Below, piece by piece: positions 7,756-16,927 of a DNA stretch of 64,000 nucleotides. Numbering within the stretch: the first letter of the stretch is position 1; each line of letters opens with the position of its first letter. This DNA is from Actinomadura opuntiae. Its GTDB lineage: Bacteria > Actinomycetota > Actinomycetes > Streptosporangiales > Streptosporangiaceae. The stretch lies in contig NZ_JASNWF010000026.1 of NCBI RefSeq assembly GCF_030283205.1, positions 62,001 to 126,000 of the forward strand, written 5' to 3'. The translations under genes and the position numbers were made by a program. The notes beneath the pieces are model-generated. The model was not told the origin of the DNA. It saw only the letters and a program-made list of their open reading frames with translations, and ran no database searches.

Positions 7756-8610
7756 ATGGCGGACGCCAGGGTGGGGAACGGGCCGGAAGCGGCCACCGGG
7801 CCCGCCGGGTCCGGGCCCACCGGGTCCGGGACGGCCGGGGAACGGCCGCTGGAGGAGCGGCTGGCCGAGGCCGGGCTGCGGCTGGAGGTCGACGGCGCGG
7901 TCGCGACCGTCACGCTGAACCGGCCGGAGCGGCGCAACGCCATGACGTTCGCCACCTGGCGCGGGCTGGCCGCGATCGGCCGGTCACTGCCGGACGGCGT
8001 GCGGGTGGTCGTGCTGCGCGGCGCCGGTCCCTCGTTCTCGGCGGGCATCGACCTGTCGATGTTCTCCGGCGACGGCGGCGAGGGCTTCGCCGACGGCTCC
8101 GACGCCGAGGCCACCGACCGTTTCATCGCGGAGCTGCAGGAGGGCTACACCTGGCTGCGGCGTCCCGACATCGTCACCGTCGCGGCGGTGCACGGGCATG
8201 CCATCGGCGGCGGGTTCCAGCTCGCGCTCGCCTGTGACATCCGCGTCGCCGCAGACGACGTCAAGTTCTGCATGAAGGAGCCCGCGCTCGGGCTCGTCCC
8301 CGACCTCACCGGCACCAAGCCGCTGGTGGAGATCGTCGGCATCGGGCGCGCCCTCGAGCTGTGTCTGACCGCCCGGACGGTGCTCGCCGAGGAGGCGGCC
8401 CGGCTCGGCATCGCCGAGATCGTGGTGCCGCGCGACGGCCTGGACGCCGCGGTCGACGGCCTGGTGGCCTCCCTCCTCGCGGTGAACCCCGGCGCCGCCG
8501 TGGCGACCAAGCGGCTGCTGTGGGAGGCCGCGGAGAACACCCTCGAACAGCAGTGCGCCGCCGAGCGCCGCGAGCAGATCGGCCGCCTCCGCGACCTCTT
8601 CGGCAAGTGA
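7756..8610 (+). CDS. Enoyl-CoA hydratase/isomerase family protein
   Basis: The 284-residue crotonase-fold protein would act on enoyl-CoA or related thioesters in fatty-acid or branched-acid breakdown. The oxyanion-hole regions are VVVLRGAGPSFSAGIDLSMFSG (first, about 88-109) and HGHAIGGGFQLALACDIRVA (second, about 144-163); EPALGLVPDL follows where the hydratase glutamate is expected. The first 30 residues are Gly/Pro/Ala-rich and not part of the fold, so the true start could be later, although AAGGGG precedes ATG 7756. Substrate specificity cannot be read from the sequence. Confidence 0.88.
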   Translation: MADARVGNGPEAATGPAGSGPTGSGTAGERPLEERLAEAGLRLEVDGAVATVTLNRPERRNAMTFATWRGLAAIGRSLPDGVRVVVLRGAGPSFSAGIDLSMFSGDGGEGFADGSDAEATDRFIAELQEGYTWLRRPDIVTVAAVHGHAIGGGFQLALACDIRVAADDVKFCMKEPALGLVPDLTGTKPLVEIVGIGRALELCLTARTVLAEEAARLGIAEIVVPRDGLDAAVDGLVASLLAVNPGAAVATKRLLWEAAENTLEQQCAAERREQIGRLRDLFGK

Positions 8611-8647
8611 CCTGACACCCTTCCCGCACGCGTCGAGCCGCGGTCAT

Positions 8648-8711
8648 CGTTGACTTGCGGCGAGTCGTCGTCATGCGCCCGGCCATAACGACGACTCGCC
8701 GCAAGTGAACG
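8648..8711. repeat. Long palindromic element, copy 1
   Basis: Arms 8648-8675 and 8684-8711 pair over 28 positions with only two mismatches around an 8-nt loop. The core arm ACTTGCGGCGAGTCGT continues CGT(C/T)ATG. The same core forms a second palindrome at 37341-37402. This copy lies between two convergent genes and could act as a bidirectional terminator. Its recurrence marks it as a dispersed palindrome family rather than a one-off terminator. Confidence 0.85.
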
Positions 8712-8719
8712 TGGTTCGG

Positions 8720-10690
8720 TCAGCCGAGGGCCTCGCGGCCGCCGCGTGCGAGCGGGAGGTCGACGCGGCTGACGCCCGTCCGCGTCGTGACCACGGTGCC
8801 GGCGGGGTAGCGCAGCGTGTAGTCGTAGTCGGTGGACAGCAGGATCACGCCGAGCCGGTGACCGGCCTTGACGGTGTAGTCGGTCGGCTGGAGGTCCCAG
8901 CGGAACGCGTAGGTGCGTCCGGGCGTGATCGGGTCGGTGCGGCTGAAGCTGTGCCGGTTCCGGGCGTCCAGCCAGCCCCGCGTGATGATCTTGTACGGGG
9001 CGGTCTGCATGGCGAGGGCCTGCCGGGTGGTGCAGCCCTCATCGCCCGGCACGCTCTGCCCGTAGCAGACCTTCTGCCCGGTGTCGACGCGGGCGCCGGT
9101 CGGCCGGCTGTCCGTGCCGTAGTCCACCAGGAGCGCCGTCAGGTAGGGCGACCGGCCGTCCAGGGACGCGCGCAGCGACATCGACGGGGTGCCGTCGATG
9201 CGGACCGGCCGGTCCAGCGCCGGGGTGAGGTAGGCGAGCCGGTTCGGGTCGGCCCGGCCCTCGTTCGCCAGCAGGTCCTCGGCGGTGCGGGTCTTGCCCT
9301 GGTCGGTGAACGACTGCGTCGCGGGCCGTCCCGGACGCAGGCCGAGCGTGCCCGGCTGCCCGGACGGCCCGGCGTTGAGGCTGACCGGGACGGTGCGGGT
9401 GCCGGGGACCGGCCAGTCCTTCGCCGTCTCCCACGTCCCGTCCGCGTGCTGGACGTCGACGCGCGGCTCCTTGTCGATGCCGTTGCGAATGCCGTAGAGG
9501 TACCGGTCGAACCAGTGGAGCGTCTGCCGCAGCCACTCCTCCACGCGCCAGCGGAACGGCGTGGAGTGGTTGCCCTGGTGCAGCCAGAGCTTGCGCGGCA
9601 CGCCCGCCTTCTTCAGCGCGTTCCACCACTGGACGGAGTTCTTGAGCTTGACGTTCCAGTCGTTGAGCCCGTGCACGACCATGACGGCCGCGTGCACGTT
9701 GCGCGCCTGCCCGACGTAGTCGCGCTCGGCCCAGACCTTGCCGTAGTCGCCGGTCTCGCGGTCCTGGGTGGCCTCGATCTGATCGATGACCTTCTGGCAG
9801 ACCTCGGGGTTCTTGCGGGTCAGCACGGCCTTGGCCAGCACGTCCAGGTCCTCGCCCTGGTAGCCGCCCGGCGCGACGACGCCGCCGCCTGCGCGGTAGT
9901 AGTCGTACCAGCTGCTGATCCCGGCGATCGGGACGATGGCCTTCAGCCCCTCGACGCCGGACGCGGCGGCCATGTTCGGCAGCGTCCCGTCGTAGGACTG
10001 GCCGATCATGCCGACGTTCCCGGTGGACCAGGTGGCCTTGACCGGGGTGCCGTCCGGCGCCCAGCCGCGGGCCCGGCCGTTCAGCCAGTCGACGGCGGCC
10101 TTGGCGCCGGCCTGCTCGCTGCGGTCGCCGGACGTCGGGCAGCCGGTCGAGCCGCCCGTCCCGATGCTGTCGAGGTCGGCGACGGCGTAGCCGCGCGGCA
10201 GGAAGTAGTTGTCGTAGTAGCCGGGGAACATCTCGGCGAGGTTCCGCTGCGTGGTGGTCAGCGCGCGGGCCTGCGCGTCGCCGATGTCCACCGGGTGGTT
10301 CGGGACGTCGTTGATGCCGGCCCAGTACGGGCTCGGCTCCATGATCGTCGGGACCCGGAGGCCGGCGGTGTCGGTCTCCTTCGGCCGCATGATCCGCAGC
10401 TGGACGCGGTCGCGGACGCCGTCGCGGTCGCTGTCGGCCGTGGTCTCGATGTTCACCGTCTGGGTGACGGCGTCGGCGCGGGAGAACACCGGCTGCGTCT
10501 CGCCGCCGCCGACGGTGAGCCGGTGCGGCGGCGCGGCGGGCGCGGACCTCGCGGACGCGGACGCGGCGGGCAGTGCGGCGGTGAGCAGCGCGGCGGCGGC
10601 GACCAGTGCGGCACCGGTGGTCGGTGCGGCGGCACCGGCGCCCGCTCGTGGCGGGCGCATGCGCGGGCGCTGTGGTGAGCGCTGGGACAC
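8720..10690 (-). CDS. Secreted CocE/S15-family X-Pro dipeptidyl-peptidase-like hydrolase
   Basis: A 656-residue exported alpha/beta hydrolase. An Arg-rich start is followed by a hydrophobic Ala/Leu stretch and an ALPAASASA cleavage region (about 35-45), a typical signal peptide. The nucleophile elbow is GMIGQSYDGTLPNMAA (Ser near 255), the acid is likely in HGLNDWNVKLKNS, and the histidine in LHQGNHSTPFRW. The C-terminal part (about 430-650) is the beta-sandwich seen in X-Pro peptidases and cocaine-esterase-like enzymes. It starts at GTG with AGGAG 7 nt upstream. Peptidase versus acyl-ester substrate cannot be decided. Confidence 0.9.
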   Translation of the reverse strand: MSQRSPQRPRMRPPRAGAGAAAPTTGAALVAAAALLTAALPAASASARSAPAAPPHRLTVGGGETQPVFSRADAVTQTVNIETTADSDRDGVRDRVQLRIMRPKETDTAGLRVPTIMEPSPYWAGINDVPNHPVDIGDAQARALTTTQRNLAEMFPGYYDNYFLPRGYAVADLDSIGTGGSTGCPTSGDRSEQAGAKAAVDWLNGRARGWAPDGTPVKATWSTGNVGMIGQSYDGTLPNMAAASGVEGLKAIVPIAGISSWYDYYRAGGGVVAPGGYQGEDLDVLAKAVLTRKNPEVCQKVIDQIEATQDRETGDYGKVWAERDYVGQARNVHAAVMVVHGLNDWNVKLKNSVQWWNALKKAGVPRKLWLHQGNHSTPFRWRVEEWLRQTLHWFDRYLYGIRNGIDKEPRVDVQHADGTWETAKDWPVPGTRTVPVSLNAGPSGQPGTLGLRPGRPATQSFTDQGKTRTAEDLLANEGRADPNRLAYLTPALDRPVRIDGTPSMSLRASLDGRSPYLTALLVDYGTDSRPTGARVDTGQKVCYGQSVPGDEGCTTRQALAMQTAPYKIITRGWLDARNRHSFSRTDPITPGRTYAFRWDLQPTDYTVKAGHRLGVILLSTDYDYTLRYPAGTVVTTRTGVSRVDLPLARGGREALG

Positions 10691-10902
10691 GGGGGCTCCT
10701 GGGGGGTGAGAGCCTGACGTTGTTGATCACATTAACCACCGGTTCGGGCGGGAAGTCCAGAGCCGTTACGCCGTGAGCGGAGCCGGGAAGCGCGGCGGGC
10801 GGACGCGCGTTGTCCCGGCCGGATACTGAGATGCTTACTTGATTACGTTTCACGCGCGCCCTTCCCCGCGCCGGGCGCGCGGCGACCCCCTCGGAGGTAC
10901 TG

Positions 10903-12876
10903 GTGGGCATGCCGGGAATGCCGGGCAACGGCTGGCAGGTGATGGCCTCGTTCCGCCGCGACGAGTCGGTCACCCAGCAGCGGCTCAAGCCCGGCACGTT
11001 CAAGCGGATCGCGGGCTACGCCCGCCCCTACACCCGCGACCTGGTCCTGTTCCTCGGGCTGAACGCGCTCGCCGCGGTGGTCGTCGTCGCCAACCCGCTG
11101 CTGCTCAAGTCGATCATCGACACCGGCATCGGGCACCACCGGCAGGACCTGGTGGTCTGGCTCGCCGTCGCGGTCGCCGGGCTCGCCCTGCTGGACGCGG
11201 TGCTCGGGCTCGCGCAGCGCTGGTACTCCGCGCGCATCGGCGAGGGCCTGATCTACGACCTGCGCAGCCAGGTGTTCGGGCACGTCCAGCGCCAGCCCGT
11301 CGCGTTCTTCATGCGGGCGCAGACCGGGTCGCTGGTCAGCCGGCTCAACAACGACGTCATCGGGGCGCAGCGGGCGCTCACCACCACGCTGTCGTCGGTG
11401 GTCTCCAACGTGATCAGCCTGGTCCTGGTGCTGGTCACGATGATGATCCTGTCCTGGCAGGTGACGCTGATCGCGCTGCTGCTGCTCCCGGTGTTCATCC
11501 TGCCGGCCAAGTGGGTCGGCAAGCGGCTGTCGCGGATCAGCCGCGAGCAGATGGTGCTGGACGCCGAGATGAGCTCGCTGATGACCGAGCGGTTCAACGT
11601 CGCGGGCGCCATGCTGGCCAAGCTCTACGGCCGTCCCGCCGAGGAGGAGGAGAACTTCTCCGGGCGCGCCGCGCGGGTCCGCGACATCGGGGTCGTCTCC
11701 GCGATGTACGGGCGGGTGTTCTTCACCGGCCTGACGCTCGTCGCCGCGCTGGCCACCGCGATGGTCTACGGCGTCGGCGGCTACCTGGTGGTCGACGGCA
11801 ACTTCCAGCTCGGCACGCTCGTCGCACTGGCCACCCTGCTCACCCGGATGTACGGGCCGCTCACCGCGCTGTCCAACGTCCACGTGGACGTCATGACGGC
11901 GCTCGTCAGCTTCGACCGCGTCTTCGAGGTGCTCGACCTCAAGCCGCTGATCCGCGACCGCGACAACGCCCGGACGCTGGGCGAGGCGCGCGAGGCCGCC
12001 ACGACGAGCCTGGCCAAGGGCAACGGGCACGGCACCCCCCGGCGGGAGGCCCCGGCCGTCCGGTTCGAGCACGTCAGGTTCGCCTACCCGTCGGCGGACG
12101 AGGTGTCGCTGGCGTCGCTGGAGTCGATCGCCCGCGCCGACCACGCCCCCGGCAAGGAGGTGCTGCACGACGTCGACTTCACCGCCGAGCCAGGGCAGCT
12201 CGTCGCGCTGGTCGGGCCGTCCGGCGCCGGGAAGTCGACGATCACCCACCTGGTGTCGCGGCTGTACGACGTGTCGGGCGGCGCGGTGAAGATCGGCGGC
12301 GTGGACGTGCGCGACGTCACGCTCGACTCGCTGCGCGCCGAGGTCGGCGTCGTCAGCCAGGACGCGCACCTGTTCCACGACTCGATCCGCGAGAACATGC
12401 GCTACGCCCGCCCGGACGCCACCGACGAGGAGATCCTCGCCGCGCTGGACGCCGCGCAGATCGGCCCGCTGGTCGCGGGCATGCCCGAGGGCCTGGACAC
12501 CGTCGTCGGGGACCGCGGCTACCGGCTGTCGGGCGGCGAGAAGCAGCGGTTGGCGATCGCGCGGCTGCTGCTGAAGGCGCCCTCGGTGGTGGTGCTGGAC
12601 GAGGCGACCGCGCACCTGGACTCCGAGTCCGAGGCCGCTGTGCAGGAGGCGCTGCGGACCGCGCTGGCCGGCCGCACCTCGCTGGTGATCGCGCACCGGC
12701 TGTCCACCATCCGGGAGGCCGACCAGATCCTGGTGATCGAGGAGGGCCGGGTCGCCGAGCGCGGCCGGCACGAGGAGCTGCTGCTGGAGGGCGGCCTGTA
12801 CGCCGAGCTGTACCGCACCCAGTTCTCCCACCAGAAGGACGAGGAGCGCGCCACCGAGCCGCTCGGCGCCGAGTAG
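10903..12876 (+). CDS. ABC exporter, fused membrane and ATPase domains
   Basis: This 657-residue half-transporter has six membrane segments in residues 45-320 (for example LVLFLGLNALAAVVVVANPL and FFTGLTLVAALATAMVYGVG) and a C-terminal ATPase with Walker A GPSGAGKST, Q-loop VVSQD, signature LSGGEKQRLAIARL, Walker B VVVLDEATAHLD and H-loop IAHRLS. An unusual stretch of about 25 residues (SADEVSLASLESIARADHAP) interrupts the ATPase's first strands. It starts at GTG after CGGAGG. It would work as a homodimer or with a partner not in the window. Only 9 bp separate its end from the convergent sulfotransferase gene. Substrate unknown. Confidence 0.93.
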   Translation: MGMPGMPGNGWQVMASFRRDESVTQQRLKPGTFKRIAGYARPYTRDLVLFLGLNALAAVVVVANPLLLKSIIDTGIGHHRQDLVVWLAVAVAGLALLDAVLGLAQRWYSARIGEGLIYDLRSQVFGHVQRQPVAFFMRAQTGSLVSRLNNDVIGAQRALTTTLSSVVSNVISLVLVLVTMMILSWQVTLIALLLLPVFILPAKWVGKRLSRISREQMVLDAEMSSLMTERFNVAGAMLAKLYGRPAEEEENFSGRAARVRDIGVVSAMYGRVFFTGLTLVAALATAMVYGVGGYLVVDGNFQLGTLVALATLLTRMYGPLTALSNVHVDVMTALVSFDRVFEVLDLKPLIRDRDNARTLGEAREAATTSLAKGNGHGTPRREAPAVRFEHVRFAYPSADEVSLASLESIARADHAPGKEVLHDVDFTAEPGQLVALVGPSGAGKSTITHLVSRLYDVSGGAVKIGGVDVRDVTLDSLRAEVGVVSQDAHLFHDSIRENMRYARPDATDEEILAALDAAQIGPLVAGMPEGLDTVVGDRGYRLSGGEKQRLAIARLLLKAPSVVVLDEATAHLDSESEAAVQEALRTALAGRTSLVIAHRLSTIREADQILVIEEGRVAERGRHEELLLEGGLYAELYRTQFSHQKDEERATEPLGAE

Positions 12877-12885
12877 CCGCCCGCG

Positions 12886-13872
12886 TCAGGCGTCGGTGCT
12901 GAGGCGGTAGCCGAGGCGCTGCAGCTCCGTGCCGGCGACCTTCTCGACCTGGGCGAGCTGGCGGGGCGTCAGGCGGTCCCGCCAGGCGCCGACGCCGTGG
13001 TCGGCGCCGCCCGCCTCCGGCCCGCCGCGCGCCCCGGCCCGGACCAGGCCGGACAGGGTCGTCTTCGACAGGTCCGCGTCCAGGTACCGCGAGACGTCGG
13101 CGGCGACCCGGCGCGGCCGGGCGACCAGGTCCTCGTACCGGACGGTGAACAGCTGCTCCTCGGGGACCTGCTGCCGCAGCCGGGCGCTGAGGCGCACCGA
13201 GCCGCGCCAGCGCAGCGCGCACTTCACGGCGGTCGCGGCCTGCGGCCAGCGGTTGCGCTCGGTGTGGTCCTCCACCCCGAAGAACGGGTTGGGGAACACC
13301 GTGTCCAGGTTGGCCAGCCCCGGCTTGAACCACGCCAGGCACCGGTCGTCGGCGAGCATGTCGGCGACCGCGTCCCGGCCGTCGCGGATCAGCTGGACGA
13401 GCTGGGCGTCGGGGAAGGCGTCCAGCAGGACGTCGGCGCTGTAGATCAGGTCGGGGGAGGCGTCGGCGTACCGGGCGATGCCGCGCGGCTGCACGCACGG
13501 CCCCTCGGTGTCGCCGTCGTGCACCGGCCGGTCGCGCAGCACCGCGGGCCGCGGCGGCAGCCCGGCCAGCTCGCGGCACTCGTCGGGGCACTCGGCGCAG
13601 GCACGCGCGGAGATCTGCCAGGCCTCGGCGTAGGCGTCCCGGATCACCCGGGCCGCGCCGGCGCCGCGCTCGGTCGCGATGGCGGGCCGCCGGGCGAAGG
13701 CGTAGACGACGCGCAGCACGCCGGGGCGGCCGGTGGTGAGGTGGAAGCCGGCGGACCGCTTGACGGCGCGCGCGAGGAGATCGGCACCCGAGTGCGGCGC
13801 GCCCAGGATGAAGACCGGGCGGTGGACCTTGGTGCCGTTGATCACCAGGATGTGCGGCGTCGTCGACCTCAT
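12886..13872 (-). CDS. Sulfotransferase family protein
   Basis: The 328-residue protein carries a PAPS 5'-phosphosulfate loop near the N terminus (RPVFILGAPHSGADLLARAV, about 18-37) and the 3'-phosphate-binding segment LVQLIRDGRDAVADML (about 170-186), followed by KCALRWRGSVRLSARLR and VRYEDLVARPRRVAADVSRY. These are features of cytosolic and polysaccharide-type sulfotransferases. Acceptor unknown. A Cys-rich patch (CAECPDECRELAG) is unusual for the family. ATG 13872 has no strong ribosome-binding site. Confidence 0.85.
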   Translation of the reverse strand: MRSTTPHILVINGTKVHRPVFILGAPHSGADLLARAVKRSAGFHLTTGRPGVLRVVYAFARRPAIATERGAGAARVIRDAYAEAWQISARACAECPDECRELAGLPPRPAVLRDRPVHDGDTEGPCVQPRGIARYADASPDLIYSADVLLDAFPDAQLVQLIRDGRDAVADMLADDRCLAWFKPGLANLDTVFPNPFFGVEDHTERNRWPQAATAVKCALRWRGSVRLSARLRQQVPEEQLFTVRYEDLVARPRRVAADVSRYLDADLSKTTLSGLVRAGARGGPEAGGADHGVGAWRDRLTPRQLAQVEKVAGTELQRLGYRLSTDA

Positions 13873-13979
13873 ACCCGGCCAAGTTTGTCACCTTTTGAGA
13901 GCCGGTCGGGCCGTGACGCACCGTAGCGGCCGCCCGAAACCGGGACGCGGCCCGGTCGTTCGGCCCCTAATCTTGAGGA

Positions 13980-14747
13980 ATGGACGCACCCCTCACGCTC
14001 GCCGGGCTGCTGCCGGAGGCGACGTCGATCACCGTCCTGACCGGCGCCGGCATCTCCACCGACAGCGGCATCCCCGACTTCCGCGGCCCGCAGGGCGTCT
14101 GGACCAAGGACCCGTCCGCCGAGGCCATGTCCACCATCGGCGCCTACATCGCCGACCCGGAGGTGCGGCGCCGCTCCTGGCGCACCCGCCTGGACCACCC
14201 CGCCTGGGAGGCCGAGCCGAACGCCGCGCACGCCGCCCTCGTCGACCTGGAGCGGGCCGGCCGGCTGCGCGCGCTGATCACCCAGAACATCGACGGGCTG
14301 CACCAGCGGGCCGGGTCGTCCGCCGGCACGGTGATCGAGATCCACGGCACCATGCGCGAGGCGGTCTGCCTGTCCTGCGAGCTGCGCACGCCGATGCCGG
14401 AGATCCTCGCGCGCGTCGAGGCGGGCGAGGACGACCCGCCGTGCAGCGCGTGCGGCGGCATCCAGAAGTCCGCGACGATCTCCTTCGGGCAGGCGCTGGA
14501 GCAGGACGTCCTGGACGCGGCGATCACCGCGGCCCGCTCCTGCGACCTGTTCCTCGCGGTCGGCACCTCGCTGACCGTCCAGCCCGCCGCCGGGCTGTGC
14601 CTGGAGGCCGTCGACCACGGCGCCCGGCTGGTGATCATGAACGCGGAGCCGACCCCCTACGATGGGCTGGCGGACGCGGTGCTGCGCGAGCCGATCGGGG
14701 AATCGCTGCCGCGGCTGGCCCGCATCGCCCTCGGCACCGGGCGGTGA
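13980..14747 (+). CDS. Sir2-family NAD-dependent protein deacylase
   Basis: A 255-residue sirtuin. It has the NAD-binding GAGISTDSGIPDFRGPQGVW (about 22-41), TQNIDGLHQRAG, the catalytic His in EIHGTMREAVC, and a zinc site of two CxxC pairs (CLSCE and CSACG). GTSLTVQPAAGLC completes the Rossmann part. It would remove acyl groups from protein lysines. A TAATCT box ends 6 nt before the ATG, so the message could be leaderless; a GAGG is too close to serve as a normal ribosome-binding site. It lies divergent from the sulfotransferase gene. Confidence 0.93.
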   Translation: MDAPLTLAGLLPEATSITVLTGAGISTDSGIPDFRGPQGVWTKDPSAEAMSTIGAYIADPEVRRRSWRTRLDHPAWEAEPNAAHAALVDLERAGRLRALITQNIDGLHQRAGSSAGTVIEIHGTMREAVCLSCELRTPMPEILARVEAGEDDPPCSACGGIQKSATISFGQALEQDVLDAAITAARSCDLFLAVGTSLTVQPAAGLCLEAVDHGARLVIMNAEPTPYDGLADAVLREPIGESLPRLARIALGTGR

Positions 14748-14838
14748 TCCGTTGGCGGGTCGTGACCGGCCGCCCCTTCCACTGGCGGCCGGATCCTGAC
14801 AAGCTCTATCCGTCGCGGTGCGAGGAGGGATCGGGTTG

Positions 14839-15948
14839 ATGAGCGGGGGCGCCCGCGCGGAGGGGGTCGAGGGGCCGTCCGACGCGCCCGCCGCAGGCAC
14901 GCCCGGCGAACGGGCGGCACCGGGGGAGATCCGCAGGTACGGGCGGCTGCGCCCGGGGGACCGGGTCGCGGTCGTCGCGCCCAGCGGGCCCGCCGAGCCG
15001 GCCCGGCTCGAGGCGGGCTGCGCGGTCCTGCGCGACCTCGGCCTCGACGTCGTGGTGGGCAAGCACGCCCTCGACCGGGCCAACCTCGGGGCTCCGGAGC
15101 CCGTCCGCGACGACTGGCACCGCCTCGCCGGCACCGACGCCGACCGCGCCGCCGACCTGCAGGCCGCCTGGTGCGACCCGCGCGTGCGCGCCGTGATCTG
15201 CGCGCGCGGCGGCTACGGAGCCACCCGCGTGCTCGACCACCTCGACTGGGACGCCCTCGCCGCCGCGACGCGGGCGTCCGGGGCCGCGCCGAAGATCCTG
15301 CACGGCTCCAGCGACGTCACGGCGCTGCACGCCTGCTTCGGCGCCCGGCTCGGCGTCAGCACCTCGTTCGGCCCGATGCCCGCCGGCCTGATCGCCGACC
15401 TCGGCGCCACCGACGCCCCCGGCGCCCCCGGCGCCCCGGCCGCCACCCTGGACGGCCTGCGCACCGCGCTGTTCGGCGGCCCCGTGGCGCTGCCCGGCAC
15501 GCACGTCCTGCGCCCCGGACGCGCCGAGGGCCCGCTCACCGGCGGTACCCTCAGCCTGATCACCGCACTGCTCGGCACCCCGTACGCCCCGCCGCCCGCG
15601 AAGGGCCGCATCGTTTTCCTGGAGGACGTCACGGAGGCGCCGTACCGGATCGACCGGATGCTCGTCCAGCTGCTCCAGTCGGGCTGGCTCGACGGCGCCG
15701 CGGGCTTCGCGCTCGGCTCGTGGGAACGCTCCGGCGACCCCGCCGAGCTGGACGCCGTGCTCGCCGCGCGGCTCGGCCCGCTCGGCGCGCCCGTCCTCGC
15801 CGGGGTGCCCGCCGGACACGGCGCCCGGCAGGGCACGCTCGAGCTCGGCGCGCCCGCCGTGCTGGAGGCGCCCGGCGCGGCCGGTGATCTGAACCCCCGG
15901 CCGGGCTGCGGCGTACTGACCCTGGAAGCGCCGGGAGGTGTGCGATGA
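14839..15948 (+). CDS. LD-carboxypeptidase (peptidase family S66)
   Basis: The 369-residue protein resembles muramoyltetrapeptide carboxypeptidases, which trim the terminal D-Ala from cell-wall tetrapeptides, or MccF-like relatives. The N-terminal strand is VAVVAPSGPAEPARLEAG. ICARGGYGATRVLDHLDWDA and the nucleophile motif ILHGSSDVTALHA follow, with the glutamate in VFLEDVTEAPYRIDRML and the histidine in GVPAGHGARQ. The ATG at 14839 is preceded by GAGGAGGG. Residues 1-30 are low-complexity. Its stop overlaps the ATG of the next gene (ATGA), which points to coupled translation. Confidence 0.9.
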   Translation: MSGGARAEGVEGPSDAPAAGTPGERAAPGEIRRYGRLRPGDRVAVVAPSGPAEPARLEAGCAVLRDLGLDVVVGKHALDRANLGAPEPVRDDWHRLAGTDADRAADLQAAWCDPRVRAVICARGGYGATRVLDHLDWDALAAATRASGAAPKILHGSSDVTALHACFGARLGVSTSFGPMPAGLIADLGATDAPGAPGAPAATLDGLRTALFGGPVALPGTHVLRPGRAEGPLTGGTLSLITALLGTPYAPPPAKGRIVFLEDVTEAPYRIDRMLVQLLQSGWLDGAAGFALGSWERSGDPAELDAVLAARLGPLGAPVLAGVPAGHGARQGTLELGAPAVLEAPGAAGDLNPRPGCGVLTLEAPGGVR

Positions 15949-16835
15949 GCGGCCGGCACGCCCGTCCCGACCCGTGGGACGACGGAACACTGGACTCGCT
16001 GCTGGTACTGGTGGCCGAGAGCCTCGGCTACGCATGCCGCCGCGCCCCCGGCGAGGTGATGCTGCTGGAGGGCGCGAACCGGCTGCACGTCAGCATGCGC
16101 GACCTGCGGCAGCTGGCCCGGCTGGTGCCGCGCGACGACTGGCCGGCGCTGGTGTCCGACCACGTCACCACGATCGTCACCGCGGTCGAGGAGCCCCTCG
16201 ACCTCAGCGACTTCGACCTCGCCCAGCACCTGCTGCGCACCCGGATCTACCCGGCCGAGGCCGACAACGGCGCGCTGGCGGCCCGGCCGTTCGCGCCGGG
16301 GCTGATCGAGGCGGTCGTGGTCGACACCCCCACCACCGTCCGGACGGTCACGACCGAGGAGATGAACGGCTGGCCGGTCTCCGGCGACGCGCTGTTCATG
16401 CTGGGCCGCGCCAACGTCCGCGCGGACGGACCGCTCCAGCTCGACGAGCAGGACCTCGGCGGCGTCCGGGTGTCGGTGCTGCACGGCTGGACGTTCTACG
16501 CCGTCACCCACCTGGCGTGGCTGGAGGAGTACCTGCCGATCGGCCCGCACGGCGCGCTGGTCATCGCCCCCAACCGCAGCCTGATCGTCGCGCACGCGCT
16601 GCGCATGTCGGAGGTCCACCCGCGGGCCCGCTACCGCGCCGCCGTGGCGGCCGCCAACGAGCTGCAGGCGCAGGCGCACCGCGCCTACGAGGAGGGGCCG
16701 GGGTCGCTCAGCCCGCACCTGTACTGGTGGCGCGCGGGGGAGCTGACCTACCTGGAGACCCGGTACGAGGGCGACTCGCTCGTCCTGCCGCGCGACTTCA
16801 CGTCCGTGCTGGCCACGTCCCCCGCGGAGTACTGA
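15945..16835 (+). CDS. Conserved hypothetical protein, weakly DUF1444-like
   Basis: A soluble 296-residue protein with no signal peptide or membrane segment. Distinct segments are MLLEGANRLHVSMRDLRQL, PTTVRTVTTEEMNGWPVS, VSVLHGWTFYAVTHLAWLEE and HGALVIAPNRSLIVAHAL. The pattern of alternating strands ending in APNRSLI reminds me of the DUF1444/YtpQ group, but the match is weak and from memory. It is coupled by a 4-bp overlap to the LD-carboxypeptidase, suggesting a linked or simply co-expressed role. No catalytic motif is apparent. Confidence 0.75.
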   Translation: MSGRHARPDPWDDGTLDSLLVLVAESLGYACRRAPGEVMLLEGANRLHVSMRDLRQLARLVPRDDWPALVSDHVTTIVTAVEEPLDLSDFDLAQHLLRTRIYPAEADNGALAARPFAPGLIEAVVVDTPTTVRTVTTEEMNGWPVSGDALFMLGRANVRADGPLQLDEQDLGGVRVSVLHGWTFYAVTHLAWLEEYLPIGPHGALVIAPNRSLIVAHALRMSEVHPRARYRAAVAAANELQAQAHRAYEEGPGSLSPHLYWWRAGELTYLETRYEGDSLVLPRDFTSVLATSPAEY

Positions 16836-16895
16836 GCGATGACCGCGGCGGAGGGCCGGCGGAGCGAGGACCGTCGCCCGGCACGTTTCGGAGGT

Positions 16896-16913
16896 CCGGG
16901 GGCCGCTCCCCGG
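16896..16913. other. CCGGGG hairpin upstream of glycerate kinase
   Basis: CCGGGG (16896-16901) pairs with CCCCGG (16908-16913) across a 6-nt loop, 15 bp before the GTG of glycerate kinase. It recalls the G-tract hairpins at 3.0 and 59.4 kb in position and composition, but the sequence match is poor. Its role is unknown; it may be a weak terminator or a translation-modulating hairpin. Confidence 0.4.
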
Positions 16914-16927
16914 GGGAGGCGCCGAGC

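Noticed and set aside
8705..10678. Plus-strand open frame opposite the S15-type hydrolase
   Set aside because: The minus-strand frame has a signal peptide, catalytic triad and ribosome-binding site; the plus-strand translation is low-complexity shadow sequence.
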